Below the pieces are notes generated by a model, which made no database searches, was not told the origin of the DNA, and was given only the letters and a program-made list of their open reading frames with translations. Of a stretch of DNA of 64,000 nt, positions 55,105 through 64,000 are shown in pieces. The DNA comes from Palaemon carinicauda (taxonomy: Eukaryota > Arthropoda > Malacostraca > Decapoda > Palaemonidae). Every line of letters starts with the position of its first letter. Position 1 is the first letter of the stretch. The DNA lies in contig NC_090725.1 of NCBI RefSeq assembly GCF_036898095.1, positions 210,362,570 to 210,426,569 of the forward strand, written 5' to 3'. The position numbers were made by a program, and so were the translations under genes.

Positions 55105-55305
55105 CATGGGGCATGGAAAATCTGAATTGGTTGAGGATAGTTCTATCTGTGGTACCGCGAGGGCGCTGGGGTACACCTGGTTTATATGCGCTAAGCTGCG
55201 CAAGAGATTTTGAATTTTCTGCCGAGGTGTCGGGGACTTAGGCTATTATATAACCAGCGGGTAAGTATATTCAAAGATTTATTTTATTATGAAAATATAA
55301 TTTTT
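55105..55305. repeat. Right inverted terminal repeat of DIRS G
   Basis: Inverted copy of 48723-48895 (GTACCGCGAGGGCGCTGGGG, TAAGCTGCGCAAGAGATTTT), with its own tip to AATATAA before TTT. Confidence 0.93.
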
Positions 55306-55325
55306 GCCTCGGGACAAACTAAGAT

Positions 55326-56800
55326 TTGCCGAAGTCTGCTCGGCACCACTATCAGCCCGCTTCATTCCAGACTAGAGGAATGTGCTCACCGACAATCTAT
55401 GCATAGTATCTCAGATAGGGTGTACCGAATGGTTTTTGGATCACCTTGTAGCTGACAAAATCCAGACTTTACAGGGTTCTCCAACTATGGATCTGTTCGC
55501 AACTCCCCTGAACCTTAGGCTTCTGCTGCTCCCCAGTCCTAGACTACAAGGCTCTCTGGCAAGAAGCATGCCAACAACAATGGGTACAACGATGACGTTT
55601 ACGTCTCGTTCCTGTTTTTGTCTGAAGAGAAGGGTACTCAACAAAGCTAGAACATTGGTCAGCCTCTCGAGGGCTGCGTAATGTCGGGGAGCTATGACAT
55701 TACGCAGAACGGTTTCCAAACCTTCTGCAGTTCCTGATAGAGCCTCCAAGAGAACCCTCTCTACGTCACAGACAACCACACTTCGACATCTACCACAAGC
55801 TATAGCTTCTCTATGATTGTACGCCTGGAGACTACCCAGTACCTCCTCTCTCACAGAGACTTTTTGCAATAAGTTGCAAAGAGGTTATCTAGATATCTGA
55901 GGAATTCCTCAGCATCAGTCTACCAGGCAAAGCATAACGTCCTCTGTGATTGGTGTCATGAGAAAGCGTATCTCTCTACTCAATACCTCTATTACAGCAA
56001 TAGCGCAATCCTCAAGTATATGCAAGAGAAAAAGACCCCCTTTTGAGTTTCAGCAGGTAAATACAATCACTAAACCTTGAGCCTCGCCCTCAAACTATAA
56101 GGAAGGAACATCCCTTCATCACTAGATCTTTCCTAACTCATGCGGACTTACAACTTGCCTTTTCCCTGTCGGAATTGAGACCTTCCTCTCAGAACATGGT
56201 TCGAATTCTCCGGTATCTAAGGCGAACTCCTTACATTCTACATTCTACTTCACCAGGCAGCAGATTTTCACCTGGTTTAGAAGACAGTGTTCCTACACAC
56301 TTTAACAGCAGCCAAACGAAGGAACTTCATGGTTTCTCTTTCGACATCGCCCATTCATGAGAAGGATGAAAGGCATTGTTCAGTTTCGTCCCCGATTATG
56401 TTGCCAGACAGTTTCCAGAGGTGATGGATCCTAGACAACAAATCTCTACTCAGTAACTGACGATCCAGATCATCTGTTACCGTACCAAGGGTAAGGTTTG
56501 AGGCTCTACCTCAAGAGAACGGCAACAGCCCACCCTGGTCCCTTCTCTTGTCATCAGCAATGGGAGAGACAAGAGGAGGATCACCAAAAACATCATCTCT
56601 TCTAGATTCACAGAGTCATCAGTTACACTCTGAATCCAGATCCTCATCCAACACGTTGACCCATGATGTCAGATAGCTATGCCCCTGGCCCTTCTAAGCA
56701 GATTACTGTGTGACGCAGGTTCTACAAGCAAGTGTGTGAATGCTCCAGGTGACTTTCACAACCTTTCTCATGCAAGACGTGACCCACAGGAACTCGATAC
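55326..56800 (+). pseudogene. RNase H, following domain and recombinase remnant (I)
   Basis: RNVLTDNLCIVSQ and CTEWFLDHLVADKIQTLQGS, then PTMDLFATPLNLRLLL match C's RNVLADSLSRASQ and PTVDLFTTALNLELPL. The recombinase is shown by FDIAHS at about 56340 and degenerate pieces to RNxxSVTxFLMQDV-like sequence near 56770. The HxxR box reads HDVR only in part. Many stops. Confidence 0.75.
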
Positions 56801-57390
56801 GATTTCTATCGGTCCTGTGGTGGCTGCACAACAGCTGGTCGTATATCTCAAGCTCCTTATGGGACTAGTAGCAGAAGGTTGAGAGCACTGTTACCTGGTT
56901 TTAGTCTGCCTGAATGAAAAGGTTTGACTGGCTCTTATTCTTTTCTTCATCCTCCCCTCTCTTGGGGAAAGCAGCATCCTGGGTTCTCTGCATAAGCTGA
57001 CCTCAAACCACCGCAGGTAAACCATGCTCCCTTGTGTACCTAGTATTAAGCTATTACTGTTGCGTCCCCATACCCTGGCGAGGTGGTATTGGAAAAGTCT
57101 TACTTACAATAGTTTTTCCTACAAAAAAAAAAACTCGTAATAACTTTACCTAGACAGTCACACTTCTAAATATCTCAACACACAGCTTGTGTAGGCTGCA
57201 GACCTTGTGTAGCAAGGTTTTAGCGAGGCGCATGGACTCTTTATTTAGAGTCCTACCATACTCAGATAAGGAGCCCCGGGTAAAGCCGAAAGGCAGATTG
57301 GCAGGGACGTCCACCCCTAAATAAATAGCGTATGGAACAAATGACAAATTTTTAGATAATTTGTATTTTTCTTAACTATACAAGAGGTCT
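55326..57390 (+). mobile_element. DIRS fragment I (3' half, C family)
   Basis: It starts inside RNase H, continues through the next domain and a decayed recombinase, then a C-like 3' UTR (CTCCCCTCTCTTGGGG at about 56954) and an ICR (GGAACAAATGACAAATTTTT, then TTGTATTTTTCTTAACTATA at 57333-57380). The right terminal repeat is missing. The left edge abuts the tip of E. Confidence 0.78.
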
Positions 57391-57498
57391 CCTCCAGTTA
57401 CACTTTGACAGTGACTGGCCTCCCTTTCTCCAGAGCAAAATAAATTTAAAGAAGTGGGTCAACTAAGAAGGAAGGGATCAAAGGTAGCAAGTGGATTG

Positions 57499-58060
57499 TA
57501 AATTATTATTTATTATTAGTCAAGCTACAACCCCGGTTGGAGAAGCAGAATGCTACAAGCAATAGAGATTCAACAGGAAAAGTAACCCAGTGAGGAGAGG
57601 AAATAAGGAGATTGCAATGAAACTATATGAATATTTAATGAAAAATAGGAAATATGGTGAGGTTACTAATACGTTTAAATAGGTCATTCTAATATAAACG
57701 ATAAAATGAGACTTGCCAACCAGTTTAACAGAAAAGAATTTGCAAAAAGTTGGGAATTCGGAAATCTCACCAATTTAACCTTCAGGTGTAGTATTGTGCT
57801 GTATGATGAAGAAAACTTAGCTGTTAGAATTAACTTCATACCTAATAATGTCCTACATACAGGATGGTACAGTCTGAAGATCTAAATGCAATAGAAGATT
57901 ATAATTTTGAAAAATCTAATGCAACCGAATGACGGTACCAGAGATCAATATCCATATCAGGAATAAGGAATTTAATAGATTGCAAATTTCTAGCCAAAAA
58001 ATTAAGATGCCAGAAAATAATGCTGCATGGACTAACATTGTACTGGAGCAAACTCTTATT
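57499..58060 (+). repeat. Dispersed repeat S, variant copy
   Basis: TCAAGCTACAACCCCGGTTG, GAATGCTACAAGC and AGTAACCCAGTGAGGAGAGG start it as in the other copies. The rest (GACGGTACCAGAGATCAATA, CAGGAATAAGGAATTTAATA) differs from the long copy at 18227, so the shared head is joined to different bodies. Confidence 0.72.
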
Positions 58061-58246
58061 GTCTTTATTGCGCAATATCTTTTATATAATTAAGTGATGT
58101 GTAAATAAATCAATTCAGATATTTATCACTTGCTTTGCAATATTGTCACATACTGGACAAAATATTTTAATTAAACCATTATTTTTTTATAATTGCCCGA
58201 TTTTCTATCAAGAAAGCTATTCTGTATTTTGTCTTTCGTATTTAAG

Positions 58247-58443
58247 GTTGTGGAGACTACAAGGTGAAAAACATCACTTTTTTGCCTGATCCCTGCCCAC
58301 TCCCAGAACAGTTAAAGAAAAGATCTCTCAATGCCAAGGAAAGGTTGTTATTTGCACCCATGTCTGGTGTAGGAGGAGTTCTGTATGATAAAGATGCTGT
58401 ATATATTGACCTTGGTGGGTCACATCATGGTGTCAGGAAGCAG
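58247..58443 (+). CDS. BMS1: BMS1 exon, FLPDPCPLPEQ block
   Basis: The split Gly codon gives GCGDYKVKNITFLPDPCPLP, then EQLKKRSLNAKERLLFAPMS and GVGGVLYDKDAVYIDLGGSH. These blocks are nearly identical in animal BMS1 proteins; the segment follows the AARP2CN domain. After GGSH the exon reads HGVRKQ where the vertebrate protein, as I recall it, has VFQDE. Acceptor CGTATTTAAG at 58246, donor GTAATTTAT at 58444. It ends in phase 0. The acidic middle and C-terminal DUF663 half of the protein lie beyond the window. Confidence 0.94.
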
Positions 58444-58650
58444 GTAATTTATGGAATTATACAGTATGTCAATGTCTGAAATTAAGGTCTGACTAAGAGG
58501 TTCAAAATTTTTTATGTGTAAAGAGTAATGAAACAACTAGTTTATATTTCATAATGCAGTGAAAGTTGTTTTTTTATTTCATACATGTTATTACTCTCTT
58601 TTCATGTATTTCATACTAGTGTATTTTGCAGTATGCGGTTGGTAATAGTT
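58444..58650. other. Intron 6 start, nothing seen
   Basis: AT-rich sequence before DIRS H. Confidence 0.6.
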
Positions 58651-59044
58651 CATTTTTCAATATACTTACCCGGTGATTATATAAGCTGCAACTCTGTTGC
58701 TCGACAGAAAACTCTACGTTAAAAATCCGCCAGCGATCGCTATGCAGGTAGGGGGTGTACTTCAACAGCGCCATCTGTCGTGCAGGTACTCAGTACTCAA
58801 TGTAAACAAAGAACTCAATTTTCTCTCTGTCGGGCTACCGGCAAGACCTACTAATTCGCTGTTGCTAACTGGATTTGTTTTCACAACTATTTGGTGAAGT
58901 ACACTATTCTAGTTTTGAGCTTTCGCTATGCAGGTGTTTTATCTTCATCTCAAAACTTGAACTCGTTTTGGATAGATTTAATTATGGTGACAAAGAGAGT
59001 ATGGACTTTCTTTCACTTTTAAATGGCCGACCCTTCCCTTAGAC

Positions 59045-60010
59045 GGAAGTGTGTTTAGGCTTTTAGTAATTTTCTTATCACGTTATAGATCTATATATTT
59101 TATATCTCTCCGCCTTTATTAGGCCTCTTCGATTAACTTTCCATTTATTATAAACATATAAAAATAAATTTTAATGTTTTGTTTATATGCGACCTTTCCT
59201 GATAGTAGGCGGTCCTAACTTGGAACCGAAGTTAATCAACGTTGAGCCCGTTATATCGTAGAAGAATTTAAAACTTTTTAAATGTAATGTTTTATGAAAG
59301 AATTTCTTTGATAGTCTTCGTACTGTTTTCAAAGATGAACTAACGTTTAGTTTTTTAGGCTACGCAGTTGTTGACGTTCAGGACGTTCAACATGCGCTCT
59401 ATCGTTACGATAGAGAGAGAGTGTATCACGGTTTCACTTTGCAGTAAGAGTAAATCGATTCTGACGTTTTGTTCATTCTTTCTTAGCTTAAATGTTTTAA
59501 ATTCTAATTTAAAGGAACTTTTTATTTGAAAAACCTTTCAGTTTTTTCCTTTAATCAAATAACATGTTTTTTTGACGATATATAATTGGGCTCTTCTCTT
59601 TGGTGCGAAATCAAGAGAGAAAGAGAGAGAGATAGAGACGGAGGGAGAGAGAGGAGAGAAAACGTTCCGTTCAAGCGGGTAACGTTGTTCTCGTGTTACT
59701 CTCGTCCCTAGTCTCTGTACGGGGAGGAAGGATAAAACGTTTTTAGGTTTTTATTCTCGTCCCCAGGCTATGTGCGGTGAGAGATTGAAAACGTAGTTTA
59801 TATGAACTAGTGTTTAGTCTCTTTCCCAGCCACTGAATTTTTTATCTTAAAATATGTTTTCTGTTTTTTGCTGGTATTAATGAGCTGCATTATACGACTG
59901 ATTTCGCAATTACTACCTTTTAATGAAGGGTAGAATTGCGTGTTTCAGGTAGAAATCAGTAAAAGTTTCGATTTCAGTGAAATAAGTGCAAAACAGAAAA
60001 TCGAAGTGAT
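59045..60010. other. AT-rich non-coding segment in place of the gag N-terminus (H)
   Basis: It follows MADPSLRRKCV and a stop, and ends where GTGATATGCGCAAAGTGTTA resumes A's gag at residue about 160. A GAGA-rich tract lies at 59610-59665. Weak similarity to the equivalent segment of G. Confidence 0.65.
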
Positions 60011-61585
60011 AAAGTGATATGCGCAAAGTGTTACAGTGTTGCGTCCGAGGGTTCGTCTGTTCGTGCCTGTCGTTCACCTAGTCCGGGACCTCTTGCAAGC
60101 TCCCAAGCCCAGGGGAGAAGTAATGTCGAACGACTTATGGGTTCGAGAGGCCTTGATCAACGAACAGACGTTTCCCTCTATGGTATCGGGTGTATCTTAC
60201 CAAGATCTCCCCTACCATAAGACGAGAGAGACGTTTTTTCTCCTCGTCATCCGAAGGCTTTTCGCATAAGAAACCTGTCACAAGGTTTCGGAGCCCTTAA
60301 GCGAAAGTCAGTCCTTTCAGGACAGGTCCAGCGTCCTGGTTACAGCCATTAGGACAGCTCTGACCCTATGCAGTCATCGGATAACTGCTCGCCGCCTAAC
60401 AAAAGCGTAACACAGACTCCGAAAGTCTTTTTTTGTAGGCAAAGTGTTGCGGTCACAGACGTTACCCTCGTCTATTACCACAACCATTTCCGTTGATCCT
60501 TAAGGGGTTGTATGGCAAAACATGCAGTATATGCTTGCCTCCCTTATGGAAGACTATTCTGCCGATTAGTCCGTTGGGTCTAGCCGTTTATCTCATCGAT
60601 ATCCTGGCTTTCAGCCAACCTAACGTTCCTTTGTGCTTACTGTTGACGTTGGCGTAGCTTAGTCACGTCAGTCAGGTTGTTTAGAACCACACTCGATGCG
60701 GTCTCGTGTGGTTTTTCAGCCGCATTTGGACGTTAGGCCACTGGCTGATGCTCCTGTTGACGTTCTAGACGTTCACTAACAATCGGAGTTGACTTGTTTT
60801 GACGCTGTGCGTCAACCTCCGCATTCTAGAGTCGTTTTGACTGCTCAGTCTAGGCAGTCAAAGCAGTCTCGAGTGGACGCTGAACGTCCTCACGCACCTG
60901 TTGTGGTTGACAGTTCAGTTGTTGACAGTTCACAGACTGTCAAGCAGTTACATGACGTTGCGTTCTGGTCCGCTACTAATGCACCAGTGAGAGACTCAGC
61001 TTTTATCGGACAAGGTTCCTGTAGATGAGGAAGTTGCTGTTCTCCCTCCTACTGATATTCCCTTGAGGACTCTGTCAGATGGAGAGGAGCCTTAAGCTGC
61101 TTAGCCTCCTATGGACTTTAATTAAATCATGATGATTTTTTTAAGGATCTTCGTCCGGATCTTGTAACTGCTGCTCCTCGTTCGCCTAAACGTCAGAACT
61201 TGCACTAGGCCTAGCTACTTCGAAGCCGTTGTTTTTAAGCTAGTGCTCTCTCGCTCTCCTAGAGAGCGTTACGTTGGCTAGGCGACTGGTTTTTCACCAG
61301 GAGGAGTTTGGGGGATACAGCCTTTGCTTTCCCTTCTTTTAAACTGGTTTATAGAGCGAGAGTCTGATATGACACGAGAGAAGTTCTCGGCTTGGGAGTT
61401 CATGCCTCTGCCCAGATAGACTTCTCAATTCTGGTAGACTCTCCCTGGCGCCTAGCCAGGAGACGCTCCAAGTTGTTTACAGGTCAACTTCTCAGCTGTT
61501 GTCGAGCCTTTGAAGTTTTGCTGTACTATTATGTCACGCATAACAAGGCTTTCAGGGATGGTAAACGGTTCCGCCTCAGTCGCTA
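60011..61585 (+). pseudogene. gag remnant of DIRS H, first copy
   Basis: It begins VASEGSSVRACRSPSPGPLA, as in A, and can be followed with stops through the linker (LTCFDAVRQPPHSRVVLTAQ, VKQLHDVA) and a decayed conserved part (SPPSEF-like, then KLVLSRSPRER) to an IMSRITRLSGM remnant of A's IMSCMDKAIRDG near 61530. There a second gag copy begins. Confidence 0.8.
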
Positions 61586-62200
61586 ACCCCGTCTGTTGCC
61601 ACACCTACTCCCGTAGACCCTAAATGGGCTTTGCTGCAAGACATGCAGTCCAAGCTTGCGTCCTTGATAGAGGACTTAAATGCGGAGAAGAACCTTCTGG
61701 CCAACAACCTTCCAACCGGTCGGTTGTGCGCCCTGTTGACGCTGAGGTAACCTACTCGCGTCTGCCAGTTGAGGTGGTTCCTCCACCGATGCGACCCAGT
61801 GTGGGTTGCCAGCCGCACGTTGAAGTTAAGCGACGCTCGGAGGTGGTTGTTGACGTTCAGGACGTTCAACAACCAGCAGAGGTGACTTGTTGTGACGCAG
61901 TGCGTCAACCTCAGCAACCCGGTAGGGTGTTGACTGCACAACCCAGACGGTCTAGACAGTTTCGGGTTGACGCTGTGCTTCCTCGCGCACCCATGGTTGT
62001 TGACAGTTCACAGACTGTGCAGCAGTTCCATGATATTGCGTCCGGCTCCGTCACGCATCCACCAGTGCGACCGGATTCAGCGAGTCAGACGTTGCCCACT
62101 CCGTTGCCGTTTCCTCATCAGTTTTGGATGAGGAACCCTCTGATGAGGACGTTGCTGAACAAGACGATCAGCCCCCAGCCCTGCTATCGATCCAGAAGAT
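61586..62200 (+). pseudogene. gag linker of DIRS H, second copy
   Basis: It restarts at a point equal to A's residue about 320 (TPVDPKWALLQDMQSKLASL) and runs through DVQDVQQPAEVTCCDAVRQP, QFRVDAVLPRAP and EEPSDEDVAEQDD. It differs from the first copy by many substitutions, so it is not a recent duplication. It ends in a jump to RT at about 62190. Confidence 0.8.
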
Positions 62201-63383
62201 GCTGAAGAAGGAACGCTGCTCAGTCAGGCTGTGGATGAGTCTGGTAGGGACGCTGTCATCCGTGGATCAATTTGTGTCACTAGGAAGACTACACCTCCGT
62301 CCTCTGCTATACCATCTAGCTTTTCACTGGAAAAAGGACAAGACGCTAGAAGCGGTCTCGATCCCGGTTTCCGAAAAGATAAAGTCTTGTCTGACTTGGT
62401 GAAAGGACTATATCAACCTAAGAGAGGGTCTTCCCCTGACTGTTCAGACTCCCAACCATGTTCTCTTCTCGGACGCATCGGACGTAGGCTGGGGTGCGAC
62501 ATTAGACGGTCGGGAATGCTCGGGAATATGGAACTCGAGTCAAAGGACAATGCATTTCAACTGCAAGGAGCTACTGGCAGTACGTCTGGCCTGGAAAAGC
62601 TTCAGGTCTCTCCTTCAACACCACGGCTTTGGCGTACATCTCCAAGCAAGGAGGGACCTACTCTCTGACGTTGTACGAGATCGCAAGGGACCTCCTCACC
62701 TGGTCAAAAGGTCTAGACATATCACTAGTAACGAGGTTCATCCAAGGCAACTTGAATGTCATGGCAGATTGTCTCAGTCGGAAGGGACAAATAATTCCAA
62801 CATAATGGACCCTCCACAAGGATGTATGCAAGAGACTTTGGGCCACCTGGGGCCAGCCAACCATAGATCTCTTCGCAACCTCGATGACCAAGAGGCTCCC
62901 AATATTTTGCTCACCAATCCCGGACCCAGCAGCAGTTCATATAGATGCCTTTCTCCTAGATTGGTCACATCTAGATCTATATGCATTCCCTCCGTTCAAG
63001 ATTGTCAACAAGGTACTGCAGAAGTTCGCCTCTCACGAAGGGACAAGGTTGACGCTAGTTGCTTCCCTCTGGCCCGCGAGAGAATGGTTCACCGAGGTAC
63101 TTCGATGGCTAGTAGACGTTCCCAGAACACTTCCCCTAAGGGTGGACCTTCTACGTCAGCCACACATAAAGAAGGTACACCAAGGCCTCCACGCTCTTCG
63201 TCTGACTGCCTTCAGACTATCGAAAGACTCTCGAGAGCTAGAGGCTTTTCGAAGGAGGCAGCCAGAGCGATTGCTAGAGCAAGGAGAACATCCACCCTTA
63301 GAGTCTACCAATCGAAGTGGGAAATCTTCCGAAACTGGTGCAAGTCAGTATCCGTATCCTCGACCAGTACCTCTGTAACTTAA
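62190..63383 (+). pseudogene. RT end, RNase H and following domain of DIRS H
   Basis: It joins gag to RT at KMLKKERCSVRLWMSLVGTL, which is A's RT after the palm, so the YLDD box is deleted. RNase H: HVLFSDASDVGWGATLDG, CKELLAVRLAWKSF; the SDNT block is partly deleted (LLQHHGFGVH in a shifted frame). Then TKRLPIFCSPIPDPAAVHID and LYAFPPFKIVNKVLQKF, ending RPVPL at 63378. Frameshifts and one TAA break it. Confidence 0.85.
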
Positions 63384-64000
63384 ATAGCTGACTTCCTCTT
63401 ATATCTGAGGAAAGAACGATCTCTTTCAGCTCCCACTATCAAGGGTTACAGAAGCATGTTGGCATCAGTCTTCCGTCACAGAGGCTTAGATCTTTTCAAC
63501 ATAAAGATCTACAGGACCTCCTTAAGTCTTTTGAGACCACGAAGGAGCGTCGTTTGGTTACACCTGGTTGGAATTTAGACGTGGTACTAAGATTCCTTAT
63601 GTCAGACAGGTTCGAACCGCTACAATCAGCCTCCCTGAAAGATCTCACCTTAAAGACACTTTTCCTGGTATGCTTAGCCACAGCTAAAAGAGTCAGTGAG
63701 ATTCATGCCTTCAGCAAGAACATCGGATTCTCATCAGAAACGGCTACATGTTCTACAACTTGGTTTTCTAGCCAAAAACGAGCTGCCTTCTCGGCCTTGG
63801 CCAATATCGTTCGATATTCCAAACTTATCGTATGGTTGGAAATGAACTAGAAAGAGTCTTATGCCCTGTAAGAGCTCTTAAGTTCTATTTAAAACGAACT
63901 AAACCTTTACGAGGCCCGTCTGAAGCTTTATGGTGTTCAGTTAAGAAACCATCTTTGCCTATGTCAAAGAATGGTTTATCCTATTTTATCAGACTGTTAA
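63105..64000 (+). pseudogene. Tyrosine recombinase of DIRS H, cut by the window end
   Basis: The ATG at 63105 (MASRRSQNTSPKGGPSTSAT) matches ORF3 of A. STLRVYQSKWEIFRNWCKSV and APTIKGYRSMLASVF are conserved. A TAA at 63381-63383, a one- to two-base loss near 63500 and another near 63760 break the frame. The catalytic Arg is in ATAKRVSEI; HxxR and Tyr lie beyond 64000. Confidence 0.88.

Larger units (their letters stand above)
48723..55305 (+). mobile_element. DIRS-type retrotransposon G, both ends present, interior decayed
   Basis: Left ITR 48723-48895, AT-rich 5' part, gag traces (49865-50120 and 50340-51160), tandem repeat, dispersed repeat S, unassigned interior, recombinase remnant (53560-54610), 3' UTR, ICR (54980-55075), right ITR (about 55105-55305). 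TTT lies at both edges. It is inserted into the left terminal repeat of E. RT and RNase H are not recognisable. It belongs to the A/B/H group. Confidence 0.85.
58651..64000 (+). mobile_element. DIRS-type element H (A family), cut by the window end
   Basis: Left end CAATATACTTACCCGGTGAT then TATATAAGCTGC (from about 58658), an A-like leader, a short MADPSLRRKC gag start (59023) running into an AT-rich segment, gag pieces in two successive copies, a jump to the end of RT, RNase H, the following domain, and the recombinase to the end of the window. A and H share up to about 90 per cent by eye in the 3' half. Gag and RT are dead through deletions and stops. Confidence 0.88.

Overview
This window looks like nuclear DNA from a crustacean, most likely a decapod. 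The evidence is one conserved eukaryotic gene split by GT/AG introns, long CT and TA microsatellites, and a dense load of DIRS-type tyrosine-recombinase retrotransposons of the kind known from shrimps, crabs and crayfish. The species cannot be read from the sequence; a caridean prawn is only a guess.

The only host gene seen is on the + strand: six consecutive internal exons of BMS1, the GTPase of 40S ribosome biogenesis (5443-5633, 26410-26585, 26792-26909, 44436-44546, 44687-44815, 58247-58443). The reading frame is open across all six and every junction is GT/AG with compatible phase. Two introns are tiny (206 and 140 bp). The others are about 20.8, 17.5, 13.4 and more than 5.5 kb, and transposons fill most of them. 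The 5' and 3' parts of the gene lie outside the window.

Upstream of the first exon seen (1-5442) are a decayed piggyBac-like element, a pair of unknown direct repeats, and a DIRS fragment (K). Intron 1 holds DIRS fragment J, a non-autonomous DIRS-like inverted-repeat element (F) split by DIRS element B, a 3.05 kb TIR element with a piggyBac-like derivative inside it, a dispersed repeat, and a LINE split by DIRS element A, the best-preserved element here. The large intron at 26910-44435 holds a LINE tail, a minus-strand tyrosine-recombinase element (D) split by a full-length 8 kb DIRS (C), an internally deleted DIRS (L) whose right repeat is split by a Tigger/pogo element that is itself split by a LINE, and a TTAA-flanked piggyBac MITE. 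The large intron at 44816-58246 holds a minus-strand DIRS (E) split by DIRS G, a DIRS fragment (I) and dispersed repeats. The last intron holds DIRS H, which runs off the end of the window.

The DIRS elements share one plan: inverted terminal repeats; a gag-like ORF with an N-terminal Cys motif, a family-specific tandem-repeat linker and a basic tail; reverse transcriptase, RNase H and a conserved domain where DIRS elements carry a methyltransferase; an overlapping tyrosine recombinase with R, HxxR and Y; and an internal complementary region (ICR) that copies both outer ends head to head. The ICRs and the exact target junctions at TTT agree with replication through a circle that the recombinase inserts at three shared bases. 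I found no tRNA, rRNA, CRISPR array or bacterial-type operon.
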